Positions 35,901-50,900 of a stretch of DNA of 64,000 nt are shown here, in pieces. Below the pieces are notes generated by a model. The model ran no database searches and was not told the DNA's origin. It saw nothing but the letters and a program-made list of their open reading frames with translations. A program made the position numbers and the translations under genes. The DNA comes from Epinephelus fuscoguttatus (lineage: Eukaryota; Chordata; Actinopteri; Perciformes; Serranidae), in the NCBI RefSeq assembly GCF_011397635.1, contig NC_064773.1:30823449-30887448 (forward strand). Direction: 5' to 3'. How positions within the stretch are numbered: the first letter of the stretch is position 1; each line of letters opens with the position of its first letter.

Positions 35901-38900
35901 ACACTGCCTCTTCAAGGTGGGAATTTCATGCTGTTACGCTGCCTCACTGTTCTGTTTAAAAGGTACAATCGTGGAACATGGGGACATAGTTATCTTGCCT
36001 TTAAGCCAACATTGGAGGTAGTAACAGTGCCACAACGATATCTGTATGCACAGGTGTGTCAAGCCTGTCACCCCGCTTTTGGTTCTGGGATGATGGCGTT
36101 CGGTCTAAAATCACACACTGCAGCAACATGATGCTACTATTGCTTTGTTCTGTAGGAAAATCCAAAGGCCGCATATAGAAGGGACTTTGTTGCAGCCTTG
36201 TAGCAGGATCTCTGTGTACGTGCATCAAACACTGCTTCACGGAACAGAGTGCTGATTTGCCTGGTGGGGCTTTTGTTGAAAAGCTGCCTTCAAAAGCTGT
36301 TGGTGAGTAGAAAATCACAGCTAAAGTCAGGTAGTATGAGCTAGGCAAGTGTTTTTCCCAAAGTTTAACATAGCTCATATTATATTTTATAAAACCCTAA
36401 TACATTTATTCAGTGTTAACAATGCTATACTTTATTTCAGGTGCCTCCACTATCAAAGAAATATTTCACTGCTGGAAAGATGGTCTTTTCATAAAACTAG
36501 GCTGTCTATAGAGAAACAAACTTTTAAAATTGGTGCTACATGACCAGAGGAAACTACGAAAATGGGCTGTGGCATTTGCTTTTGGTCCAGAGGTACAAAA
36601 CCTACAACTACTAGTACACTGTGAGGTTCAATACCAAGGCCTCCCCAGGTAAACATGTTGTTTTGTACCAGCTCTTTGCAGAACATAGCTACATTTTTTT
36701 ACATTGCTGATTAGACAGTATTTGTGTGTATGTGCAGGATTTTTATATAGATGAGGAGAATAACAATCAGACTAGGTTAAGAAAACGTCAACTGAGACTA
36801 AGAAAAGCCGGAACAGTGGTTGTGGGTACAGATCAGCAGGTCAGCTAAAGTCCGCAGCTTATTGTCCATGAGGTGTGCGTGCTAAGTGTGAATGCTCACT
36901 CCAAGTTAAATATTGCCTTAAGCTCGGGTCTTACACATGAGATAAAAATGACACAAGAGTAATCTCTGTGCAAAAACAGACACAGCAGGGTAAAAGAGAA
37001 GAAAATTAGCCGTCCTGTTCCTGCCACCTTTGGAAATCCCTCCGTCAGCAGCTCACAGATGGAATAACACACTCCAAGCAACGACTTGTTCAAATGGTAG
37101 GCTGGGCTCCTTGTACACACTGGGCTCATTACACACACACTCAGGCTATAGAAAGTGTCGCGACCTGGGCCTGGTTACTCAGTTACTCATCTGGGGAGAG
37201 ACTGACAGATTTGTATGTTACATAAAAGGATGATGATGTACACAGACAACATAAACACAACAGCCATAATGAACAGCCACAAACACTACAAACAAGTTTC
37301 AACACTTTCAGACAGACAATGAGGGGTTTTGCTTTTCTGTCTTTGGATAACAGCCTGCTGATAGAGGCTTGTTCTTCTGTCTGCCAGATTCAAACAATAT
37401 CACAGTTTCATATTACCATGACATCATGGGCTGAGTGTTCAAAGAAAAATCCATTCTTTGACCTGACAAGCTGCTTGTTCTGACCCAGGCCTAGATGAGA
37501 CCTGAGCCAAACAAGCCAAGAAATATTTAACTCATAGAGTTTGGTGAAAAGGAAGACAAATATTTACTATATGGACACAGAAAAGTTGGAGGGAGAAAGG
37601 GAGAAATAAAAAGAAACACTAAAACAAAGAGCAAGACTCACCTGTGTTTGCAAATCAAATGCAAATGCAAATCAAACACACAGGGCCATTGTTCTGCCCC
37701 ACCATAGTCACATGTAAATGACAGTAACACTATGAGCTGGTCTGCTGACAGAGTACACAAGCATCCAAACCTCTACAATGGCCTTATGTAGATCAGTGTT
37801 CAGACTGACCAGACACCTGGTTAAACATGTGTCCTGGGTGATCGGATCAGAAGTGGACAGCTCTGAGTACAGGTGTGAATGAACCTGAACATCCTCAATG
37901 CAACAAGATCTGATAGAGGTGGTCTGAGGCACATGTGGCCACATTTTCTTTAGCAGTGTGAACGCTAATGTGTCCTGGGCCATATTGAAGGACTACCTAT
38001 TCAGCTGTCATCCTTGCCTATCTAACTCCTCGGCAGAAAAACAAACTGTTAGCAGCTTCAGCACAACAATTAGTACTAAAAGAGTTAACAATGCTAAAGG
38101 GGTTTTGCAGCTCAAAATTCAGCAGCTTACTCAATGGGTGCGACCTGGGGGGGCACCATACTTTAGCAGAAATGCAGTCCCACCACCAGGACAACATTAT
38201 CAACGGGAATTGCTAATGAACGACTCCACTAGCTAGCTCCCACCCACTCTAGGTGGTGCACAGTGCAGAGCAGCCAAGGATTGCTAACCAGTAAAGACCA
38301 GAGGAGGGTGGGCAGTGGGCACTATGTTTTGCATGTTAATTAAAAAAAAATAAAGTATAAGTTGAGATATTTACATCACAAAATGTTTAAATTTTACCAC
38401 CTCTAAATGGATGGCGTTTTGAAATTCAGCACTAACACTTATGGAGTCAATAAAGTGCAGGACTTACAGATAAGGCCTCTTGTATTTTTATGTCATTCTG
38501 TGTTAGTTTTCTTCTTAACAATAAGTCCTGTCACTATTTGTGAAGACTCTCACCAACTGTCCCCAGCGCAGAGCTCACAGTCCTGCAGCAATAGTCTCCT
38601 AAAGATGGTAAATGAGATGAAGTAGGCTATCATTTTATTTGAATATACTAAAGTAGGAGAGTGAGATCAGATGGCAAATGGTCATTTGAGACACATGTAG
38701 ACACAAGACAAATTCTAATGCCAGGTGTAAACAGACAAAGTTAGAGCTGTCCACTTGTAATCGAATCACTCAAAATGCATGTTAATAACAGGTAGAAACA
38801 GGCTCTGTGTGGGGGACAAAAAAAATGCAGCCAGTCGATTCAGATGCAACAATTCAGATGCAGATGAAAAACACTGAACCAGACTTAACTTTGGTTGTAA

Positions 38901-41900
38901 TGTCATCCAGAAATCAGCTCCTCCAGGATGTTGCAATCGCAACAATGATACAAATTCAACTAGTCTTTTTGAAATCTGTGCAACCTTGCAGTTTTTCTCC
39001 AATCACTGCAACTTTTTTTTTTTACAAATCACCAAACTCACTTCCTTGTTTCTGGTTGTTAAGATACAGACATGCAGCATGGATGTCTCACATATACCTA
39101 CAAAAATTACTGCTAAAAATCATGCAAGGCAATTCCCTTGTGCTCTGCATGAAAGTGGGGGTAACCTATTTTGCACCGCATGCAACATTTTGGTGGAACA
39201 CAAATAAAACTCATCAACTGACAATCACTTGTCTACCATAAACACACATCCAGAGAATGGCTTTAACACACTGACAACAGACAAATCACCATGACAGAGG
39301 CTGTTGCATCCATCTGTTACATGTGCTGAAAGAATCGAGGTTCTTTTAAATATGCATGATCAGTGGTAACTCTCACTAATCAGAGAACTCAGATAATTCC
39401 CATGATATTCTCAGTAGAACAAGTTGCCTTCAAGTTTTAATGAATTACACACACACAAAAAAATTGCAACTATTTTTGCAATTTTCACTTGCTTCAATAA
39501 TTTTCATTGCAAAAAAAATGTCTACAAACATTGCAACATGCATCTTAGTGTTTAAGAAAAGCTGCTGTGAGATTTTAGTCTGCAGTAATCTCCAAAAGCA
39601 ACACAAAATCCTGGAGTGACTGAGAATTGGATTGCATTGACCGATCTGTGTACTGCACAACTTAATAAGTTATATCCTACTCTCTACAGAGCTGCTTTAA
39701 ACACAGTAACAAGGGAAAGTGAAGGACAAGTCATACTTCATATATAATGCATTCACGCAGTTGCAAAGTACATGTTTGAAACACATGGATTTTGTGTTTC
39801 CGTGAGATAAGCCTGATCACTTATGGTCACTGACAGCAGCATTACAACATACATTTATGATCTCTGTCAAAAGCCTGCAAAACATCACAAAGAACTCGTA
39901 AAACCAGCCAAAAAAATTTCTTTTACTTGACACATGTTAGCAGCTATTAAGAGGCATGAATCCAAAACACTGAACAGCTGCAATGTAACATCAAAGTGCT
40001 ATGTATCTGCAGAGGGATGATACAGCTGTACTGGGTTCTCTTATTGGAATGAATGAATGGCCACTGGGGAGCAGCACGTTAGATGCATTTGCGTGTTATC
40101 AAGGGTTCAGTGATATAAATCCCCATCTCTGTGGAATGCTGAGGAATCTTCAGACAGTCAGCGGTTTAAGAAGTCGGTCTTAGTTTGAATATAAATTGCT
40201 GTTTATATGGGCAAGGCCTTCCCACAATAATTATCAATGTTTGCATGAAAAAGCCTGATGCGACTCGGCAGCTGACAGCCACATTAAATCACATCATCTG
40301 ATTAAAGCTGGTCTGGAATGCTACTTATCAGACAGGCCACTCTTGAAGCTGACATCTCTGGCCGCCTGAACTTGTTGCTTGATGATACAGAAAGCTCAGA
40401 ATCTGACTCTCACTGTTGTTAATTACCTTCACATTCCACCAAAAGGCAGTCTGGTTTGATCTGCTCCACCTTGGCATTGGGTTGGAAACCTGACTCACAT
40501 TCTTGGCGTGACAGAAAGCCCCTTGCGGCCTTGTACCTGATGTAGTCTGAGAGAATGCACCAAGCGCCCGGGGAATGCTCGCCTCGCCTGCTTCCAAGAT
40601 TTGCCTGGGGGCAAATACACCCCCACCTATACCTATCCCTCCCCCAGCCCTAGACAGGGGTAAAAAAAAAAATCTCCCCTAACCACTTCAAAGCCCAAAG
40701 ACTTGGCTAAACCTTCAAGCTTAAAGTGGCAGGGTTGAGATAAGAGGGGCACTGAGACAAAGACACTTCCAGGATTCTTTTATCGCTTGCTGTTTGATAG
40801 ATTTATAAATGACAGATAAAATGGGGGGAGTAAATTGAAAGGTTGAGCTAACGAGGTCCACATGGTTTGGTGTATGAGCTAAGCGTACCATGTTTTCAAA
40901 TCAAAGGCAGCAGGCTGGCACGAGATAAAGAGCTGTTGGCCTTCTCTCTTTCTAACCCTGCTTTTATTCCTCGTCCTCGGCCTTCACATGAGCGATGGAT
41001 TGTGTTTCAGGCAGCTGTAAACCCTGAAATGCCTCCACACTCGTCATGCTGCTCACTGTCTAATCTGCTCGTTCTTTTCTGTTTCTAATCAGCTCTTCTC
41101 ATTTAAGGCCGACTGTAAACCACAAGCAGGCCAGTCTATTAGAGGGAGCAGTGGTTTGTAGGCCATTATGTTTCTCTGATAGGAGGGGGGATAAGTAATC
41201 GGAGCAGGCTGGATTTCCTTTATCCAGCATTTGGTCCCTGGCTACATGAACAGGCCTTGTTCAGCCATGAGGGAGCCACATAAGAACAGTCATCACGGTC
41301 CCTTAGCAAGGTATTAGATGAAGATATACGCTCAGTGTTTGGAGCTGCCAAAGGGAAAGCTGGGCTGGAATGTAGAGCCAAGTTCATAGTTTTCACTCCA
41401 CTGATGGCACTCTGAAACCAAGGTATGAGGATTAAGGCTGGTGATTACTATGAAGGCTGAGTACAGGGGCTCCATTCTGGTTGCACAAAACCACTTTGGC
41501 TACGGCTGCCCCTTAATTTCACCTAAGGATGCTTTAAAAAATGTTGCAAAAATTCACCATAAAGATTTCCTAAGGATGTTGTAAAGGAAAACCCTTTGAT
41601 TACTTGTTTGCCCTTAGCTACTTAAGTATTTTCTTATGCATTGATAAAAGGGCCTCAGTGACCATTTGCCTCAGAAAATTTCAAGGGACTCATAGTCTCT
41701 TTAAAGTGAAATAATCTGTGGAACAAATGAAAATGGCTGAATTTATGATGATTGGAAAGGCGGGGGAGATACAAAAACGCATTTTTTCGGGCCGGGGAAA
41801 ACCTACTGGACACTATGAGCAATGTTAGGGCTCGGACATTTTAAGGCTTGGACATGCTTTCAGTATTGGACGTCAATGGATGGCTGCAGTCACGCAGACA

Positions 41901-44900
41901 TGCATGCGGTTCTATCCACATCAGCCCCCAGCAGTAAATGGGAGGGCCAGGAGGTAAGTTTACTGTCGTCCTGCTGCCAACGTCGGGAGACAGTGAAACT
42001 AGCAAGGCTACTGGGTCCGGGACAAATGTCTCTCAAATATCCGACTTAAAACTCTCTTCACTGTGGTTAGTTGGCTGCCACTGACTGAACCACACTGTTT
42101 TGGACTGGACTGGAGTTTGGATCAAGAGTTTGTCCGTATGGACTCTCATGGACATGGGAGGAAGATGACATTTATGTCACATAGACCAAAGCGGACCCTC
42201 AGGGACATGGAAACTATTTATTGTCCCTTGAAGAGTATACACTGTCTGACTATCTTCAGAATCTCTACAAATCTGAACTGGACCTTAAACACCAAACCAG
42301 TACTTTATATTACTGACATTATTGAGGTATTCTGTTGAAATCAGTATTATGTTTCACTCAGTAGAATTCTGATTTAACAAAACAGCAGTCATAAAAATGT
42401 GTAAACTGTGTCATTAAGGCAAACGAGTATTAATGCTTTCTGAAAACATGTTTATTCACTTAACATGGAGCTAAAATTAATGTCATCAATGCAGGCGCTA
42501 ACGCTCTATAACTTGCCCATTTTACAACAAATTGTAGTCTTGTGAAACCGTCCATCATTTTGCCATTAGAAAGGAGACGTGTTGAATTCTGCAGACAGCA
42601 ATACCTCCAGCTGTACTGACACAAACGCTAATATGTCAAGCAGCTAGCTAGAGTGTGGACATTATAGCTGTGTGTGGGGCCCTTTGACCTTCTCCCGTAA
42701 TTAAAGTAGGCAGTAAAGAAATCAGAACACAAGTGGTCAGTTGGAGATGCATGACAGATACACATGTGAACCACGATGTGTCTCGGCATTTCTGTTTGGA
42801 TCAGGAAAGCGCGTGTTAGTACCAGGCGAAAACAGGCTCTATGAGTCATAAGAAATCATAAGTCATCTCTTAAAAGGAGTAGATGTCTACCATAAGCTAG
42901 TTCAGCTCTGTTAGATTTAACAGTGTGTTAATGTGGCAAGGCATCTGCATAGCCTGCATATTAGTCCTACCTGTTGTTCTTTCAGCTGTTAACCCTGCAA
43001 CGCTAGGGTTAACAGTTATTAAATTACCAGCATTGTAGCATTACAGTTTGCACAAGCAACTTTGTAGCTAGCAAGCCACACATTAACATAACTGCCTCAT
43101 ATATTAGCCATATCTATAATGTTTATTCTCATCAGTTTTTGTCAACTCTTGTTGATGTTTGGATATCCCCTTTCTTGTTGTCACAGAAATATTTTCACAT
43201 CTCTTCATTACCTCTTCTACAGTTTGTCTCACTGCGAGATTTCTCACATTGATTTTGTTCATTATTTCTTGCCACATCTGCTTGTATGTACATGACTGGT
43301 TTAAATTTACTTTAGATTATGATTATTATTATTATGATGATGTGAAATAAAACATTATGGCTGTTACTGCTATGAAAGCCTTGGTCTAAACACTTAGGCA
43401 AAGAGACAGCCTAAGAGGCATTATGCAACGCTCTCAAATGAACTTCTCACTTTCGGGAAATATTTTGTATAGTGGACAAATTGAAGTTTACATCTTAAGG
43501 TAGTTTATGCATCCCAGCGCAGATCTTAAGAAGCCCTGAGTGAAACAAGGCCAAGACTTAAGACTTTGGATGGACAGATCTCTACACAGGACAATAACTC
43601 TCAAATGTGTGCTACACTTACAACAATACTGCTATAGATCACACTAACCTAAAAAAGTCACAGAACAAGTGCCAACAACTCTGTAAATCTCAAATAGTGC
43701 TACAGGTGCTGCTTGGTGCCAACCAGCACTGTTATATAACCTCTGTTGGTGCAATGAACCTATTGTTGACTTTTTTCCCCCCTTAAAACTCAGACATATG
43801 TTTATCAGGCTGGTTAAAGTGACTCAGTAATGTCAGAGTTGTTGTACTTTTTTCCTATTCTAATGTTCTATCTTTTTTTTTCATTCAGTATCAACACATC
43901 CATTCATTTGCAAAGGTGTGCATACAAACACTTCTTACCTCAGAAAGTATTTATAAGCTAATATGTCAGCATGATTGTTTGTTAAGTGGACTAGTTCCCC
44001 TGCATTTCCCTGTAAACAAATGTATACTAGAATCACTACCCTTTTTATACTGCCTCTTCAAGGCAGGACATTCAAGCTGCTATTCTGCCTCACAGTTCTG
44101 TATAAACAGGACTGCCGGCAGGACGGGATTATGGGTGGCACAGGTATGATGTTTTGATGATGTGTTGTGCGTTCGACAAACCCCCGAGAGATTTAAACAG
44201 TAGCTGATAGCAGTTAGCAGCGAACTCAAAGAAGAAGAACAGCGGCCAAACCATCCACAAATTGGAAAAACAATGAGGTCCGGGAGCTCCTTACCCTCCG
44301 AGCAGAGAATGAAATCAGCCTTCATATAACAGACACGGTAAATGATTGTTATTGACATTTTCGCCATTGTTATTGTTTGGAAAGTACTGTTGATACGTAT
44401 GCTATACAGTATGTCACACAAGAGACTGATGCTGTTTTGTAACAAGTCACGCCAGTCACATTTCTTTTGCTTCCGTGATGCGCGCATGCTGTCTAAAATC
44501 ACACACTGGAGCAGCATTATGCTGCCATTGTTTGGTTCTGTGTTAATAAAGGCAGCATAAAGAAAGGACTTTGTTGCAGCACGATCTCTGTGTTAAAAGG
44601 GCTACTGTAATTGTTGTTACTGTAACTGTTTCTCCTTGTCTTGTGTAGCCCCCAACATCTATATGTTCACTTACACATTAAAAACGCTGAAAACTTGATT
44701 TCAAATCTTATTTCTTTATAACTAGGGATTTGTCCCCAGACAATCCTTAGGATCTGTATAAGGGTTAATCCAGGCTTATTTTAATAACGTAATATCAAAT
44801 AAAATTATTTCTTCACTGTACTCATTTGTGTTTTGTTGACCTCAGCCTACTGGTTTTGCAGCGCGTATTTGAATGTGAAACATTATTTGACTTAGGACCT

Positions 44901-47900
44901 TCGGTATTTGGATCAAGTAGCTCTTAAAAAATAAGGTGGGTGAAATTTAGAAGGCTACAGCTGTTCTTTGGATGTGTCATATTGGCCTACATATTTGATC
45001 AACATTAGGGTAAATACAAGACTTGCGTCTGCATATACGTAATATTAAAAGGACTATTATTGGGGCCAAAAACACTTAATCAGGACATCCCTATTCGTAT
45101 ATATTTATCACTAAATAAGTGACAATCAAACTTTAATTTGGAAAAACATCGCAAGGTATTACCTGTTACTGTAAGAGTTTATTTTTCAAAAATTCAGTTC
45201 ATCTGCTTTATCAGTACTGTGTGGGTGTGGTTTGATTCACAGTGCTTGCAACGTTATGCAGACACCCCAACAACTGTCATCAGACTTTGACTCAAATGTT
45301 GCTGAATCCTGACTGGAAGGAAATCACCTTTTAACGTCATCTTTTTCCAGTTGAGGCCCACCCACGTCAAGTCATTGAGTGGAGCACTTTGAAAAACACA
45401 AACAGAGAAATCTCTTGTGTAAACTAAGCAGAACTGTCGTAATCTTGGGGGAAAATAATGTGTCGTAGGGTCCCCATAGCTCATGATAAGATGTTGACTG
45501 AGAAAATAGGTGTATAGGGCTTTTAAATGTACACTTTATATTGTAACACATGTATTTTTTGTTATTGACTCTTTTTTTTTTTTTTTATAAATATCAGCAT
45601 TTTTGCACACACAGTTTATATCTTGCCCTGAAGTGTTGTTATTGTGGGCAGTCACTGAGTTTTGTTTCTATAACACTGTCTCTCCCCACTTTCACACCCC
45701 AAAAGAAATAAACAGAGCCTATGGCATACCACTGGAGCACAAATACTGCCCAGGGACTGGCATTATAAAGAGTTTTTGTATGTAGCAAGATGCATAACGT
45801 GCTCACAGTGTAAAGAGGTAAAGTAAATAAGACATTTGTCCTCGGGTCTGGAGTGTTTATCGGGCTTAAAGTGGCTGAGGGCCAACAAAGGACCTGCCTT
45901 CCATCGCTGTGACAATGAACAGGGCTACCGTTTCCAAGACTTTGTTGAAAACTCCAAGGCGAGATTTAAAGCCAAAACACATTGTTAAGACGGGAAGCGG
46001 TGCTCAAGTGCACTCCCACTTTGCACGACAGGACAGAAGTCAGCCAGGAGCCATCTCAGAGAAATGTGCGGACAGTAAATGTATATATGACAAATGCATA
46101 CCTCATGCAAGTACTGTATATTTCATATAAAGTAAATAAAGCAGAAATGTCATGTTCTTGCTGCTTGGCACTTGTTTAGGCTGTGGACCACCTTGCACAT
46201 ATTATTCCCTTCTTCCAGGTTGATGGTCGGCACTCTGCTGTAGGTTATTTTGATTAGCATGTGGCCTAATATGATCTGCAAAAGGCCTGTACTTACCAGA
46301 CTGAAGTCCCATTGTGGTCCTGGGGTGAGGAAGGTGAAGGAGCTTCCTCTTCGCAGTGACCTGAACAACAACCAGAGGGGAGGGTCACAATTAGAACAGA
46401 AATACAATGCACCCTCAGCCACAAAAACCAACATGTGTAGGGCCTGTTGAGTATGATGCACTGCTGAGTGTGCAGCCTTGCCCTGAATGTTATTAGAGAA
46501 GGTAATCCCTCAAAACCCACTGCTGTGAACAACCATGACTCAGAAGCAACCATGAGAATATTTAAGAAGCACCAGATCAAATTAAACCACCAGTGGAGTC
46601 CACTCTGACCTTAAGTCCCAGCCAGAGAGTGAGTAAAGCTGATGACTTAGTGAGTGTAAAGCATTCATAAGTTGATAAGAGGGGAACTGTGACTCATGGA
46701 ACAGTGGTGTCCTGAGAAAACATTCACCTCCTGTTACCTACCACAGCCTCAGCATGGTGTAGCCACAGCGCTGCCCTCCAGCTCAGACCAGGACTGACAG
46801 ATAAGGACCCTCCCTGTTAGGGTGGGAAGGGGAACATGACTGTCCTTAGACCTAAGACCCCTGTCAGATTTGAAGGAGGAGTCATTTATTCTACACCGCC
46901 TTCCCGCCCAAAGATTTGGACATCGCCCAAACGTCTCTCTTTGTTGGGTTTGTTTTTTTTTTTCAGGGGACAGCTTTGCCTTTTTTGGGACTCCATGCTG
47001 GGATTGTCTGGACTAAACACCCCCCCAAACCAGTCACGCATGCTGTGATTCCTTCCTCTGTCAAACAACTTATCCTCAACCCGTGTGATTATTAAAGTAT
47101 TACAAGGTTCTGCTGGAAAAGGCCACACTGAGGACAATTACACAACAAATCACACTCTGTGAATGGATGGTAACTCAGCAAGAAGAAAAACATCAAAGCA
47201 GTACTTAAGATCTGTCTAATACCAACAATTTGGATTTTTATTGAAGCATTATTTCATGAAATATTTTCAGCCAGAACTGTGTTTCATGACTGCCGTACAA
47301 GGCTAAGTAACAGTGCAGCTTACGAAACTGAATCTTGACACACACTGTGGAAAAAGACTGTATCCTGTTGCATTTATCTTTGTACTTCTTGTTGATAAAA
47401 ACATAAAGCCTCAACTTTTTTTAAAAAATGGAAACCACTGGTAGGCAGACTTCTATGCCACTAGTTTTAAACTAGAATTACTGGCTTGCAGTTGTATGCC
47501 TCCATCAACCAGTCAAGTTACAGTTTATATCCATGTCTGTCCAGACCATAGAGCAGTTCAGGAATAAGTCCAGAAACCTGGAAATGAGTTAGCATTTTAG
47601 CACTCCTGGTTCCCCTGTCTCAAAGTCAATGGATTTTTTTGAATAGGTTGTTGGTTAGAAGCCTGGAATAAGGTCTGTGGCTAACACAAGAGACTTTTAC
47701 GTTTTGTTTATAAAATATGTCAGTAAGACGGTTGCTAACAAGTGGCTAAATAAAATTACAGAACCACATCATATTGAACACGGCTTTATAGCCTTGTCGT
47801 TGTGGCGACACTGAGTCGTGCGACTGTGGTATAGTTCGTTTATAGACTAATTATCTTGCTGAGCAAAACGTGTAAGTATCATAAATTTTGCCACAGAGCT

Positions 47901-50900
47901 TATTTTCTGCAGTAATCAAAAATCCAATGGCAAAATCCCTTTGGCTTTTTAACAAGGGAACCAGGGTAAAGCTAACTTCCGTGTTGGTCTACATAAAAAA
48001 ACAGTATCTCTGCAGCACTTTGTTGACTGTATGACAAAGATGGGCATAATTACAGCTCCCCAAAAGACAAGCCAAAGCGTCTCGATTGTGCCCTACTCGC
48101 TGGCTTCATTATAGGTCATAATAGGTCATGTTAGCCAGCGGGACATGGGCCAAACTATAAGATCAAAGCATACACCAAATAAATCCCCACGCCGATTTCG
48201 TTATTCTGATACATTTGGTTTTAATTAATAATTTACAATCAATGGTTAGACAGACTTTATTTTTGTACAGTGGGAGGAAATGGAGATGTGTTGTCCATCT
48301 TTACATAGAGTCATTAGTCCAATGTTTTTTGCAGAACATTATGATTTCACAGTGAAGCTAACCTTTAATCTTAGGATATAAAATGCCATCGCCTAATCAT
48401 TTTATCCTATTAGACATTTGTTTGAAATGTTGTCATAATTAGTGTATGAATTCCTCAGTTATGGCCTGAAACATGTTTTGTGAGGTCACAGTGACCTTTG
48501 ACTAATCCATTCATCCTTGAGTCCAAGTGGACGTTTCTGCCAAATTTGAAGAAATTCCTTCAAAGCTTTCCTGAGATATCACGTTCATGAGAATCAGACA
48601 GATGGATGACCCTGAAAAAATTATGCTGTTGCCAGTGTGGAAGCATATAATTATGAAAAAAACTACATTTCTAATAAATGCAGATACCACAATTGAACTA
48701 ATGTAAAATCAGCAAAAGATGAAATGTTAGGACACTGTGGAATATGTTTAAAGGAACTATCATGCAACAGTGCATCACACTCAGCAGACATGACTGCACG
48801 ATGAATCAAAACCTCCTACGTTCCTCAGTTTTCATAATCCAATCTTACACATGATCATACATGGTGTCAGAGTAGTTGATAATATTAATGATGAATGTCT
48901 TGGAGCTGCCTTAGATGGGGGGACCTAAAAAGACTCCAGCATTTGGAGAATGCAGGACTGCTCAGAAACACTTGTTCTGTGTGTGTGTCCGGCAAGTGCT
49001 GCTCGTAAGGCTGAGTCATCCCAGTTATCCTACCGGTCTACCACTGTTGCTCCAGTTGGCATTTATCCAGTGACACAGCCAACTGTCCATCTATAGTCAG
49101 CACTGCAGGCAGCTGCACCCTCTCACTCTGCTGTGACACCCCATAACAGTGGGTTGTGACTTGTGCAGAAATGATTAGTTGATTCATTTATTAGTCAGAA
49201 ATTAACCGGTAACCATTTAAAAAAGTGATTCATTGTTGAACTGTTGACGATTTTCAAGCGCAAATGTCAAACATTCTTTGGTTTTACCGTGTCAAATGTG
49301 AGGATTTACTGCCTCTCTAGGTTTTCTATCATTATTAATTGAATATTTTTCATATGAGACTTTGAGTCAGATAAAACGAGACATTTGAAGGGATCACATT
49401 GGGTTCTTGGGTTCTTTTTTACATTTACATAAACACTAAAATCAAGAAAATTACAGTTAATAATAGAAAATAACTGTCTATGAAGATATTTTTTTGTTCC
49501 AGTCTTAGTTGAGGCTACGCAATCATTTACAGTCATTCACTATAAAGTAGTATGTGCACATCACTCCTTTGAACATTGAACATCATGTCTACTATTGCTT
49601 AGACAAACTAAGGTCTTAATTAAGGTCAAATCAGGTCAACCTCAGATTAAAGGTATTCTTCTGATTGACTGTTTAATAGAAAAATAATCAATTATTTTGA
49701 CTATTATATGATAATCAGTTAATCATTTCAGTCATTTAAAAAAAAAAGAGTGAGAGAATGCCAAACATTCTCTAGTTCCAGCTTCATGTGAAAAGATTTC
49801 CAACTTTGCTTTGTCATATCACTGTAAACTGTATTTCTTTGAGTTTTGTTTGAACAAAACAAGTCATCTACAGACATCCCCCTGGACTCTGAGGAGTTGT
49901 GATGGGAATTTTGGGCTATTTTTGACATTTAACAAGTCCAATGTGTGCAATTTAGGGCCAACTATAGGCAAAATGGTAAATAATATTCTTATTTTCGTTT
50001 TCATAACTAACTTAATAATCATCTGTGTTTTTGTTTCCTTAGACTTAGCAGTTTATATCAACATAAAGAATGGGTCGTCTTCCAGAGTGTGCCATGTTGT
50101 TCTACAGTAGCCCAGAACGGACAAATTTGAACAATGGTTTTAGACAGGACCATTCACATTTTCGCACCCGCCACTGTAGTTCTCCTACACGCTTGACAAA
50201 CTGGAGAAGTATCAGTTCTGCATTTCACTACTAGATGCCACTAAATCTGACAGTATGGACCTTTAATGGGCTAAAAAATTAATTAATTATTACTAATAAT
50301 TAAAAACATTCACTCATTCATTCATCTTCTAACCGCTTCATCCTCTTGAGGATCGCGGGGGGGCTGGAGCCTATCCCAGCTGACATCGGGCGAGAGGCAG
50401 GGTACACCCTGGACAGGTCGCCAGACTATCGCAGGGCTGACACATAGAGACAAACAACCATTCACGCTCACATTCACACCTATGGACAATTTAGAGTTAT
50501 CAATTAACCTAGTCCCCAATCTGCATGTCTTTGGACTATGGGAGGAAGCCGGAGTGCCCGGAGAGAACCCACACTGACACGGGAAGAACATGCAAACTCC
50601 ACACACACAAAAGGGCTCCCACACCCGGGATCGACCCGGGAACCCTCTTGCTGTGAGGCGAGAGTGCTAACCACCGCACCACCGTGCCGCGCATTAAAAA
50701 CAGTCATTATTTTCAATTAATTTATTAATTGAAATGAAAATACCTGTTAGTTGCAGCCCTGTATTGATGTAACATGATAGTTAAGTTTTGCAACAGCCTT
50801 TGAGATACAGTATCTTTGCTCCAATGTGTTTGCGATAAAAACAATACAATACCGATAAAAACCACAAGGAGCCGTAATGTCTTAAGACACTACAATGATC

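Noticed and set aside
38807..39241. 144-residue plus-strand open frame in intron 2
   Set aside because: It sits in a decayed repeat region and its residues show no recognisable pattern.
46836..47137. Overlapping open frames next to net1 exon 2
   Set aside because: No matching splice phase to exon 2 or exon 1 and no conserved motif; the direct exon 1 to exon 2 junction already fits.
50322..50720. Open frames on both strands near 50.5 kb
   Set aside because: They lie entirely within the SINE bounded by the ATTAAAAACA duplication.
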